A DNA stretch of 13,610 nucleotides, taken from assembly GCA_021734595.1 (NCBI GenBank), contig JAIPIO010000083.1, positions 1 to 13,610 on the forward strand, in the 5' to 3' direction. This stretch comes from Kiritimatiellales bacterium (GTDB lineage Bacteria; Verrucomicrobiota; Kiritimatiellia; Kiritimatiellales; Pontiellaceae). This document shows, piece after piece, positions 6,675 to 13,292 of the stretch. The first letter of the stretch is position 1, and each line of letters begins with the position of its first letter. Position numbers and translations under genes: made by a program. The notes beneath the pieces are model-generated. The model was not told the origin of the DNA. It made no database searches and saw only the letters and a list, made by a program, of their open reading frames with translations.

Positions 6675-6751
6675 TTCCAGCCACTGGAAAAAAGCGTCGA
6701 AAAAGTTCCAGACATTGGAATTTTTTCTGCTAGGTTTTCCACGCATTGGAG
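6675..6751. promoter_or_regulatory. Array of three TTCCA-N5-TGGAA dyads at exact 31-bp spacing
   Basis: Copies at 6675-6689 (exact, spacer GCCAC), 6706-6720 (exact, spacer GACAT) and 6737-6751 (TTCCA-CGCAT-TGGAG, one mismatch). Both steps are 31 bp, about three helical turns, so all three dyads would face the same side of the DNA. The sequences between copies are unrelated, so this is not a simple tandem duplication. The array fills the divergent interval between msrB and the HNH gene and is the clearest non-coding instance of the motif. Binding by a dimeric protein is inferred. Confidence 0.65.
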
Positions 6752-6769
6752 AAAGCGAGAGGTGATGGT

Positions 6770-7084
6770 TTGTCGGACTGGATCGAAATAAAGAAAGATC
6801 CGCAGCATGTGGCGCGCGAACGTGCCAAGGCGAAGGAGCTGCGAAAAACACAGTGGTGGCGGCAGCAGCTTGAAAAGGGCATCTGCCATTATTGCGGAAA
6901 GAAATTCGCGGCGGATAAGCTGACGATGGACCATGTTGTGCCCGTTGCGCGCGGCGGGAAAAGCACCAAGGGCAATATTGTTCCGGCCTGCAAGGAATGC
7001 AACAGCGACAAGACCTTTCTGACCCCGGCAGAGATTATTCTGCGCGAATTGGAAAAAGAGAACCCTTCCAATGGCGGCTGTTAA
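6770..7084 (+). CDS. Small HNH endonuclease-family protein
   Basis: 104 aa, all HNH domain apart from a basic N-terminal helix (QHVARERAKAKELRKTQWW). Metal-binding and catalytic features are in the standard order: C39-x-x-C42, DH at 54-55 (TMDHVVPVARGG), N69, and C74-x-x-C77-N78. Such stand-alone HNH proteins are usually DNA nucleases, but the biological target is unknown. There is no ATG in frame. I chose TTG at 6770 because AGAGGTG at 6758-6764 is well spaced; a TTG at 6746 would add eight residues but lies inside the third dyad and lacks a ribosome site. The stop codon overlaps that of the dehydrogenase tail to tail by 4 bp. No restriction, phage or toxin genes are adjacent. Confidence 0.8.
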   Translation: MSDWIEIKKDPQHVARERAKAKELRKTQWWRQQLEKGICHYCGKKFAADKLTMDHVVPVARGGKSTKGNIVPACKECNSDKTFLTPAEIILRELEKENPSNGGC

Positions 7085-8079
7085 TCCGCCTTAACCTGGT
7101 TCGCCAATTCCTTGCCTTTCTCATACGCCGTTATGTTTTCCAGTGTGGTCTCTGCAATCCGGGCCACCGCCTCGCGGGTGAAATAGGCCTGATGGCCGGT
7201 AATCATGACATTGGGAAAGGTGGTCAACCGCGCAAAAACATCATCGGTCAGGATTTCAAAGGTTTTATCCTCAAAGAAGATGTCCTCTTCCTCCTCATAG
7301 ACATCAATACCCAGATACCCGATTTTACCGGACTTTAACCCATCAATGGCCGCCTTGGTGTCAATGAGCGCACCGCGGCTGGTGTTGATGATCATCACGT
7401 CGCGCTTCATTTTCGCAATCGCATCATGGTTGATCAGATGGTGCGTCTCCGACAGCAGCGGGCAATGCAGCGTTATTATATCGGCGCGGGAAAAGAGTTG
7501 ATCCTGGCTGACATAGTCCATGCCCAGCTCATTTTCGCACACGGGATTCCTGTACTTGTCATAGGCAATCAGCCGGCAGCCGAATCCCTGCATGATCCGT
7601 GCGGTGCATTCCCCGATTTTCCCGGTGCCGATAATGCCGACCGTTTTGCCATGCATGTCAAACCCCAGCAAACCGTCCAGCGAGAAGTTTCCTTCGCGTA
7701 CGCGCGAGTGTGCCCAATAGGTTTTGCGGTTCAGTGTCAGCATTAGCGCCACCGTGTGCTCGGCAACGGCATAGGGGGAATAAGCCGGTACACGCACGAT
7801 GGTGATTCCAAGATCCGTGGCACTGTTCACATCCACATTGTTGAATCCCGCGCAGCGAAGAGCAACCAGCTTCGTTCCCTGCTTGGCCAGCGCAATGAGA
7901 ACGGACGCATCCAGACTGTCGTTCACGAACGCGCACACACATGAACACCCTTCGGCCAGCTTCAGCGTAACGCGCGTCAACCGCGTTTCGAAATAGATGA
8001 TTTCGTGAGCGCCGTCGGCATTCGCCGCGTCAAAATATACGCGGTCATACGGTTTGGTACTGAAGAAAGCTGTTTTCAT
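7081..8079 (-). CDS. ldhA: D-lactate dehydrogenase (fermentative, NAD-dependent)
   Basis: 332 aa, close in length and sequence style to Escherichia coli LdhA along its whole span (STKPYD near the start, ALRCAGFNNVD at 73-83, VRVPAY at 95-100, FFEDK at 268-272). It reduces pyruvate to D-lactate with NADH in the cytoplasm. The Rossmann loop GTGKIG is at 151-156. The catalytic set of the D-2-hydroxyacid dehydrogenase family is complete: Arg235 (NTSRGALID), Glu264 (DVYEEE) and His296 (TGHQAYF). The ATG at 8079 follows a purine-rich GTGGGG. It lies 25 bp after the exonuclease gene on the same strand and probably shares its transcript. This suggests fermentative growth or anaerobic redox balancing; a related 2-hydroxyacid substrate is less likely given the LdhA-specific motifs. 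Confidence 0.92.
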   Translation of the reverse strand: MKTAFFSTKPYDRVYFDAANADGAHEIIYFETRLTRVTLKLAEGCSCVCAFVNDSLDASVLIALAKQGTKLVALRCAGFNNVDVNSATDLGITIVRVPAYSPYAVAEHTVALMLTLNRKTYWAHSRVREGNFSLDGLLGFDMHGKTVGIIGTGKIGECTARIMQGFGCRLIAYDKYRNPVCENELGMDYVSQDQLFSRADIITLHCPLLSETHHLINHDAIAKMKRDVMIINTSRGALIDTKAAIDGLKSGKIGYLGIDVYEEEEDIFFEDKTFEILTDDVFARLTTFPNVMITGHQAYFTREAVARIAETTLENITAYEKGKELANQVKAD

Positions 8080-8104
8080 GTTGCCCCACTTTTACTGGCA
8101 GAAA

Positions 8105-8713
8105 TCAGAACAATCCCAACTGATCCGGTTGTGTTGCAAACTGGGGAAAGCGCATTTCCGTTTTGCCGGTCATTCTGATTAGATCTTCGATCACAACGGG
8201 ATCGGGTCGTTTTTCCAATGTCTGGAAAATATGCTGGAAAAGCATGCCGCAATAGGCGCTGTCCTCTTCCGCCCGGTGGAAATTTCCGCCGGGAAAACCA
8301 AAATGCCGGACCAGCGTTCCGAGTTTGTAGTTGAACATGCCCGGGAAGACCTCCCGCGCCATGGACAGGGTATCGAGCACAACACCCTTCGGTGCCCTGG
8401 CTTTATGGGTTTTGACCGCTTGGAGCATGAACTTAAAATCAAACGGCGCGTTGTGGGCGACCAGCGGAAGTGCTCCACAGAAATCCGAGAAGGTCCCCAA
8501 TACATCTTCGACCGGGGGTTGATTTCGCACCATGTCATCGGAAATACCGTTCACCGCCGAAGCTTCCGGAGGAATGGGAATCCCCGGATTGACCAATATA
8601 CCGAAGGTGTCGGCCGGTATTCCGTCCACGAAACGCACCGCACCGATTTCCACGATGCGATCCCCCAATGGATTGGTTCCCGTTGTTTCCAAATCGAATG
8701 CCACAAAATTCAT
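8105..8713 (-). CDS. DnaQ-like DEDDh 3'-5' exonuclease
   Basis: 202 aa with the RNase T/DnaQ fold: ExoI motif FDLETTG with Asp7 and Glu9, ExoII HNAPFD with Asp92, and ExoIII HRAEED with His146 and Asp151. It therefore has all DEDDh metal-binding residues. Such proteins degrade DNA or RNA 3' to 5'; the short stand-alone form may be a proofreading epsilon-like subunit or an independent nuclease, and sequence alone does not decide. The ATG at 8713 is preferred over an upstream in-frame start at 8755 because GGGAAGG precedes it and the beta strand of ExoI follows at once. It is first of a two-gene unit with ldhA. It carries one exact TTCCA-N5-TGGAA dyad at 8213-8227, read as FQTLE. Confidence 0.9.
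   Translation of the reverse strand: MNFVAFDLETTGTNPLGDRIVEIGAVRFVDGIPADTFGILVNPGIPIPPEASAVNGISDDMVRNQPPVEDVLGTFSDFCGALPLVAHNAPFDFKFMLQAVKTHKARAPKGVVLDTLSMAREVFPGMFNYKLGTLVRHFGFPGGNFHRAEEDSAYCGMLFQHIFQTLEKRPDPVVIEDLIRMTGKTEMRFPQFATQPDQLGLF
8213..8227. repeat. Single exact TTCCA-N5-TGGAA dyad inside exonuclease gene
   Basis: TTCCA-ATGTC-TGGAA, flanked by T and A runs as in other copies, and translated as FQTLE near the C-terminus of the exonuclease. No partner copy is visible 21 or 31 bp away, unlike the other sites. Confidence 0.55.
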
Positions 8714-8725
8714 AACGCCTTCCCT

Positions 8726-8755
8726 TCTATAACACGGGGCCAGGGATGACCACAA
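8726..8755 (-). promoter_or_regulatory. Weak candidate promoter for exonuclease/ldhA unit
   Basis: On the reverse strand TTGTGG (8750-8755) and TATAGA (8726-8731) are 18 bp apart, upstream of the ATG at 8713. The -35 match is poor and the start point would fall close to the ribosome site, so this is tentative. Confidence 0.22.
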
Positions 8756-8791
8756 AAAAACCGCCCCGAAATCTGTCCGGGGCGGCTTTTT
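8753..8791 (-). terminator. Strong rho-independent terminator of the pilus-like operon
   Basis: A perfect 8-bp GC stem, CCGCCCCG (8761-8768) with CGGGGCGG (8778-8785), has a 9-base loop. On the reverse strand it is followed by T7 (A7 at 8754-8760), 21 bp past the secretin stop codon. A T5 run at 8787-8791 on the other side would also let it act on plus-strand transcription. Confidence 0.92.
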
Positions 8792-8812
8792 ATCGGATAA
8801 CTCCGATTCCGC

Positions 8813-11155
8813 TTATTCGCTCTGGTTGATGGCCTTCACGTTTTCGCGGTCTTCGCGGGTGTAGCCGCGGTCGTCAACCTGCGTGGCTTTCACGTAGATA
8901 ACGAGATTTTTCTTGGAGCTGCGTTCGCCGTCCGTGCGGAACAGGATTCCAAGGTAGGGAATGTCGCCCAGGATCGGAACCCGGTCGCTGAATGTTTCCG
9001 TGATCTCGTTCACCAAACCGCCCATGAGCACCGTGCTGCCGTCGGCAACCGTCACCTGCGTCTGTACGGTACGGGTTTCAAAGTACGGCATTTGGGCAAT
9101 AAGCGTTGATCCATCACCCGCCGAATTATCGGAGTTGTTCCCGGAGGCTGCGTAGGAGTTGTAACCTACAACATAATCATCCCAACCTAGGAACTTGGTA
9201 ATCGATGGCATCAGGTCGAGGTCGATGGTGTTGCTTTCCGCATCCACCACCGGCGTTACCTTCAGCACAACACCGAGGTCATAGTCTTCCCAGTCCTGCG
9301 GCTTGACCACCGGCGCGGTACGCTGGCCGGTTTCCACATCGTAGTCCTGCGGATAACGATGGACTTCCACCGCGCGGATAATCGCTTCATTGCCGCTCTT
9401 GGTGGTTACCTTGGGTGCGGACAGCACATCGGCCGTTCCTTCCCGCTGCATGGCTGTGATCCTCAGACCCACCGGGAAGCTGCCGCCCTTGGAGAACACC
9501 ATGGCCGCCGGAGTCCCGCCCATCGATGAGAGCAGGGCATTTGCCGCCACGCCGTAGGCCGTGGTATTGTTGCGCTGATTGGAACCAAACAGGCTCTGAC
9601 CGGGATTGCTCAAGATCTTCGTAGCACCATCGATCGGATCGGTGAGAATCGTGGAGGGAACCCCCGCTTCGTTAACGGCATTCGCCGACGAATCTTTCCA
9701 ACCGGTTGACGGAGCATAATAGGAGCCCTGGTCTTCCAGCTTGAAACCGCCAACCGAACCGTCTGAATACAGGGTCCAGTTGAATCCGAGTTCATCCAGC
9801 GCGCCTTCGTTGAATTCAACGAACTTGGCTTCGATTTCAACCTGCTGGGAGCGTTTCTTGATTGCTTCATCCGCCAAGTCGCTCAGGATGCCTTCCAGCA
9901 TCTGGAGGTTTTTCGGCGTGTTCTTAACGAACAGCTTGTGGAACCGGGGCTGGTACGTAGCAGAGGTTCCGGTCGGGAAGTCAACCACCGAGAAGAAGCC
10001 TGTTACATCCAGCGGACCGCCGGATCCGCCACCAGCCGGGGCAGCGGTCGAGGCGCCGAACAGATCATCTGCTCCGCCACCGGCATCCGCAGCGCCGCCG
10101 GACAACGATTCCATATCGGCACCGACTTCAGGAATGATATCGTAGGAACGCAGTTCCAGCGCTTTCTGCTTCACATAGTTGATGGGGGAGATCGAAACCA
10201 CGTTCGGCTCCACTTCAAACTTCAGGCTGGCCATTTCGGTAATGTACTGCAGCGAATCATAGAGGTTCATGTCGCGAATGGAGATCGTGATGTTGTTGGC
10301 TGTGGCCTGCGCGGCTACCGCCGGATCAACATCCTTGCCTTCAACACCGAGCAACAGAATGTTCACTCCGCGGCCTTCCGCATCCAACCGGCGGCAGGTA
10401 TCGCTGAGGAAAAGGACAACATCCTTGATGTTGGCATCGCGGAAATCCAGACTGGGAATAATGATGCTTTTCAACCGGGCTTCCATCTCGCGGATGAGCT
10501 GTTCATCTCCTGAAAGATCCTTGCGATCCCTGGTAACATTTATCAGGTCGTCACCGGATTTCGGTGTCGGGTTCCAGGCAGCGGCGACATCCTTCATGGC
10601 TTCAGCGCGGCTTGCTCCCAGCTTGCGTAATTCTTTAGAACCGATCTTCTTCGCGGTGCGTTTCAGGTAATCGGAAGCGCGCATGTCATAGGGGTCGTTT
10701 GCCAGCATAGCTTCAAACACCACTTCGGCCATGTCGTATTCACCCGCCCGGTAAAGGCTTTTTGCTTTTTCATACAGCGCATCCTGTTGGCTGAGCACTT
10801 TTGCCGGCTTCGCCGATACAACCGGTGCTGCTTCCACGTCGGCGCCCGTCATAACCGGAACTTCAACGGCAGGCGTCTCCGCCACAACCTCTGCGGCGGG
10901 AGCTTCTGCTACAGCCTCATCGACCATTGGTTCTTCCATGACTACCGGTTCCGCTGGAACTTCCATCACGACCGGTTCTACTACTGCCGGTTCTACTACT
11001 GCCGGTTCCGCCGGAGCAGCTTGTTCCGCCGCACCAGATTTGCTTGCCTCTTCAAGTTGGGCAAAAACATCTTCCAGGCTATCAGATGCCCGAACCGCCA
11101 TTACTCCTGCTGCCAAGAGTACGATTAACAGAGCTGAGATATATTTTCTAACCAT
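8813..11155 (-). CDS. Secretin, type IV pilus/type II secretion outer-membrane channel (Amuc_1098-like)
   Basis: 780 aa. A signal peptide covers about residues 1-23. A Pro/Ala/Val/Glu linker (41-118) follows, then a TPR-like unit (124-160) and the N-domains with an FRDANIKDVVLFLSD segment at 238-252. A Gly-rich loop lies at 353-380. The secretin domain runs from about 436 to 757 with the hallmark VPILGDIPYLGILFR at 726-740 and VLMGGL at 709-714. Secretins form multimeric outer-membrane pores for pili or secreted proteins. The layout and neighbours match the Akkermansia Amuc_1098 family. I chose the ATG at 11155, preceded by GGGGGAG; a TTG at 11170 lacks such a site. It is the last gene of the operon, separated from the Amuc_1099-like gene by 92 bp, and followed by a strong terminator. 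Confidence 0.9.
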   Translation of the reverse strand: MVRKYISALLIVLLAAGVMAVRASDSLEDVFAQLEEASKSGAAEQAAPAEPAVVEPAVVEPVVMEVPAEPVVMEEPMVDEAVAEAPAAEVVAETPAVEVPVMTGADVEAAPVVSAKPAKVLSQQDALYEKAKSLYRAGEYDMAEVVFEAMLANDPYDMRASDYLKRTAKKIGSKELRKLGASRAEAMKDVAAAWNPTPKSGDDLINVTRDRKDLSGDEQLIREMEARLKSIIIPSLDFRDANIKDVVLFLSDTCRRLDAEGRGVNILLLGVEGKDVDPAVAAQATANNITISIRDMNLYDSLQYITEMASLKFEVEPNVVSISPINYVKQKALELRSYDIIPEVGADMESLSGGAADAGGGADDLFGASTAAPAGGGSGGPLDVTGFFSVVDFPTGTSATYQPRFHKLFVKNTPKNLQMLEGILSDLADEAIKKRSQQVEIEAKFVEFNEGALDELGFNWTLYSDGSVGGFKLEDQGSYYAPSTGWKDSSANAVNEAGVPSTILTDPIDGATKILSNPGQSLFGSNQRNNTTAYGVAANALLSSMGGTPAAMVFSKGGSFPVGLRITAMQREGTADVLSAPKVTTKSGNEAIIRAVEVHRYPQDYDVETGQRTAPVVKPQDWEDYDLGVVLKVTPVVDAESNTIDLDLMPSITKFLGWDDYVVGYNSYAASGNNSDNSAGDGSTLIAQMPYFETRTVQTQVTVADGSTVLMGGLVNEITETFSDRVPILGDIPYLGILFRTDGERSSKKNLVIYVKATQVDDRGYTREDRENVKAINQSE
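10972..11008 (-). repeat. 15-bp tandem repeat encoding VVEPA units in the secretin linker
   Basis: The unit CCGGTTCTACTACTG at 10972-10986 is repeated exactly at 10987-11001 and partly at 11002-11008. It encodes the PAVVEPAVVEPVV stretch of the proline-rich linker, and weaker versions continue towards 10925. Length variation by slippage would keep the reading frame. Confidence 0.7.
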
Positions 11156-11247
11156 TTTACTCCCCCTCAATCCTCATTTAACTATTTCCTAAACATCATC
11201 CTTGCGCCGTGTGTTTACCAGGGTCCACGACCGATGTTTACCGACAA

Positions 11248-12273
11248 CTATTTACCCTCTCCTTCAATTCTTCCGAAAAACTTCACCCGCTCTTCTTCCG
11301 ACAATTCAACGACCTTATACAGCTCGCCTGTTTCATCCAACCGGACCGTTGCATTATTTGTATCAATGCCGACAACAGTGTAAACATCATCATAGATTGA
11401 TAATAACTGACCCATAGTAACGATTGCCGTCTTCATATCAAGCAAATTTATCAGTTCCGCCTGACTTTCTGGTTCGCGCACAACGACCCCTTTCGGGAGC
11501 ACAATTTCCTTCCCGCCGCGTTCAAGAACCAATCGCTCCTCTTCCGTATCGCTTTTCGGAAAGTAGGCTTTGACTACCGCATCTTCCACATCCTCGCCGA
11601 TTTCCTTAAAATAGGTCTTGCCGAGCGACAGCAGATTCAATTGGAAAATCCTCCGGTCGTCCGGCAGCTCGGTTAGTGCAAGAAACTTGAGTTTAAACTC
11701 GCGCACCTTGGCCCCTGCGAAACGAAGCTTCGCCGCCGAAACAGGATGCGACTCCAGATCGGTCGGGTTTGTGCCGCCGGAGAATTCCTCCAGATTGGTA
11801 AAGCCGTCATGGTCCATATCCAGACCCGCATCCGCCGGCCGGTATTTATCCAACTGGTATTTTTCTTCCCACACATCGGTCATCCCGTCTCCGTCACGGT
11901 CAAGCAAATCCATACTCGGCTGCTCAATGCCGGAAAACGGACAGACGGTTGCCTCGAACGGAATGGGATATGCGCTGCCGACCGCAACAACGCGGGGTTC
12001 GCTGCTTAGCACATGGTTCATTCCCTTGCCGGCCTGCACCGGCCGGTCGAGAATGGCAATCGCGTTCAAGATGGAATCCTGCTTAAGCTTTTTGGCTGTG
12101 TTCACCTCGCCCGGATTCAACCAACCCGTTGCAGACACCTTGGCACCGCGCTCTTTTATTTGAAGATAAACGAAGACCGCGGAAACCGCCAGCACCAGCA
12201 GAATCACCGCCAAGACAAGCTTTTCGATTCCGAATGCCTTATGATCTCCTCTTTTTATCGGGGCCTTGCTCAC
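11248..12273 (-). CDS. Amuc_1099-like pilus-system membrane protein with calcium-binding-type repeats
   Basis: 341 aa. There is a cytoplasmic basic start, one membrane helix at about 17-37, and a long periplasmic part, the topology of a PilO/PilP-like inner-membrane component. Residues 125-139 (DRDGDGMTDVWEEKY) and 152-164 (DMDHDGFTNLEEF), followed by GGTNPTD, form two thrombospondin-type-3/EF-hand-like loops that usually bind Ca2+. The preceding CPFSGIEQP (111-119) looks like a zinc-ribbon start that has lost its second Cys. Family membership is judged from gene order and the C..G..QP plus DxDxDG layout recalled for this family. The ATG overlaps the TGA of the upstream Amuc_1100-like gene (ATGA). 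The function is unknown; it probably links the inner-membrane platform to the secretin. Confidence 0.75.
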   Translation of the reverse strand: MSKAPIKRGDHKAFGIEKLVLAVILLVLAVSAVFVYLQIKERGAKVSATGWLNPGEVNTAKKLKQDSILNAIAILDRPVQAGKGMNHVLSSEPRVVAVGSAYPIPFEATVCPFSGIEQPSMDLLDRDGDGMTDVWEEKYQLDKYRPADAGLDMDHDGFTNLEEFSGGTNPTDLESHPVSAAKLRFAGAKVREFKLKFLALTELPDDRRIFQLNLLSLGKTYFKEIGEDVEDAVVKAYFPKSDTEEERLVLERGGKEIVLPKGVVVREPESQAELINLLDMKTAIVTMGQLLSIYDDVYTVVGIDTNNATVRLDETGELYKVVELSEEERVKFFGRIEGEGK

Positions 12274-13292
12274 GGCTGCTGCTCCTCGCTCTGCTCGCTT
12301 CTTTCAAATTGATAGACATCCACTTTCATTGACGCGCGAATCGTCTCATCACCGGCAATCTGCCTTTCCTGCCGCGACAGCTTGGTGCCGGAGAGCACTC
12401 TGGCGGCTAACGATTTCAGCGACTCGTTTCCTTCCATCATGCCGGCTTCGGCTTCCACAACGTCCGCAGGACTGTATGACATTATCTTTGTCTGGGTTTC
12501 AAACGCAATTTCGCTGATCGATATAAGCTGCGGGGAGGAGGCCAGCAGATCCATGACCCTCCACAGATTGTCCTCCCGCGCAGTGAAGACCACGCTCACC
12601 CGTTCAAATGTATACAAGCCGTCGGGATGTACGAAAGAGGCCACGTTCTGCTTTTTGTCCGGTGCCGCTTTTGCCGGGGCGCGGCTCCGGCGGCTACTCC
12701 GGCGGGACTGGGAGCCAGCGTCGGCATCCGCACCTTCTTCGCCCTGGGATTCGGGTTTTTCGAACACCTCCCGTTCCAATGCCTCGATAGAGATCACACC
12801 GCTTTTAATCAGTATGTTTGCAACCCTTTCAATGGAATGGAGCTGTTGAACCAAACGCCCTACATTCTCGGGAGCCGGAAGGGCTCCCCCGCTGGCATAC
12901 TGTCCAAACCCGATTTCCATATTCTGCGGAAGCGCCACATTGCCCTCCTGCGCCTTGTCCTTGAACCGTTGGATCGCCCGCTGCACTCGCGAAGAAAAAT
13001 CAACCGCCTTCAAATCCTGGCCTTGGAATGAATTCTTGTTGAGGGCTTGCATCAGGGTCTGAAGATTTGCTTCGAGCGCCGCCAGATTATCCTTAACCTT
13101 CTCCACATTTTCCGCCGAGGGAAACGGCTTGCGGGTATTCAACTGTTCCAGCCGCTGATATTGGCTTTTCAGCACCTTCTGCTCCGCGCGGTAGGCCGAA
13201 CCGAAACGGAACAGGAAAAACAGCGCGACAAGCAACAGGACGGCACAGATTGCCCCGCCTACGACCAACGGCATATTCTTGCGGCTATTCAT
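12270..13292 (-). CDS. Amuc_1100-like pilus-associated inner-membrane protein (PilO-like)
   Basis: 340 aa with one membrane helix at about 8-29, a coiled-coil-prone stretch (35-85), and a periplasmic region with two alpha/beta halves joined by a charged linker at 179-215 (Glu/Asp then Ser/Arg-rich). This layout matches PilO-type proteins and the Akkermansia Amuc_1100 family, which has a similar length (317 aa), a single N-terminal helix and a C-terminal strand ending like 'VxVxLxxxxF' (here MKVDVYQF). Amuc_1100 is known as an abundant outer-surface/pilus-locus protein with host-signalling activity in Akkermansia; that activity should not be assumed here. The gene overlaps both neighbours by ATGA, so it is made in step with them. 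Identity is supported mainly by operon order. Confidence 0.72.
   Translation of the reverse strand: MNSRKNMPLVVGGAICAVLLLVALFFLFRFGSAYRAEQKVLKSQYQRLEQLNTRKPFPSAENVEKVKDNLAALEANLQTLMQALNKNSFQGQDLKAVDFSSRVQRAIQRFKDKAQEGNVALPQNMEIGFGQYASGGALPAPENVGRLVQQLHSIERVANILIKSGVISIEALEREVFEKPESQGEEGADADAGSQSRRSSRRSRAPAKAAPDKKQNVASFVHPDGLYTFERVSVVFTAREDNLWRVMDLLASSPQLISISEIAFETQTKIMSYSPADVVEAEAGMMEGNESLKSLAARVLSGTKLSRQERQIAGDETIRASMKVDVYQFERSEQSEEQQP

Noticed and set aside
7049..7071. Inverted repeat ATTGGAA...TTCCAAT, first taken for another dyad
   Set aside because: The half-sites are in the opposite order and 11 bp apart, so this is not the motif; as a terminator it has no T run.
7073..7090. GGCGG...CCGCC hairpin at the HNH/ldhA convergent overlap as a bidirectional terminator
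   Set aside because: The stem is only 5 bp and there is no T run on either strand.
9893..9907. TTCCA-GCATC-TGGAG in the secretin gene, one mismatch to the dyad
   Set aside because: It is isolated, lacks the flanking T/A runs, and encodes LQMLE in a region expected to be conserved in secretins; one such match by chance is plausible.
11212..11242. Direct repeat TGTTTACC (11212-11219 and 11235-11242) before the secretin gene
   Set aside because: Two 8-bp copies in a 92-bp spacer are too little to call an operator, and no further copies were seen.
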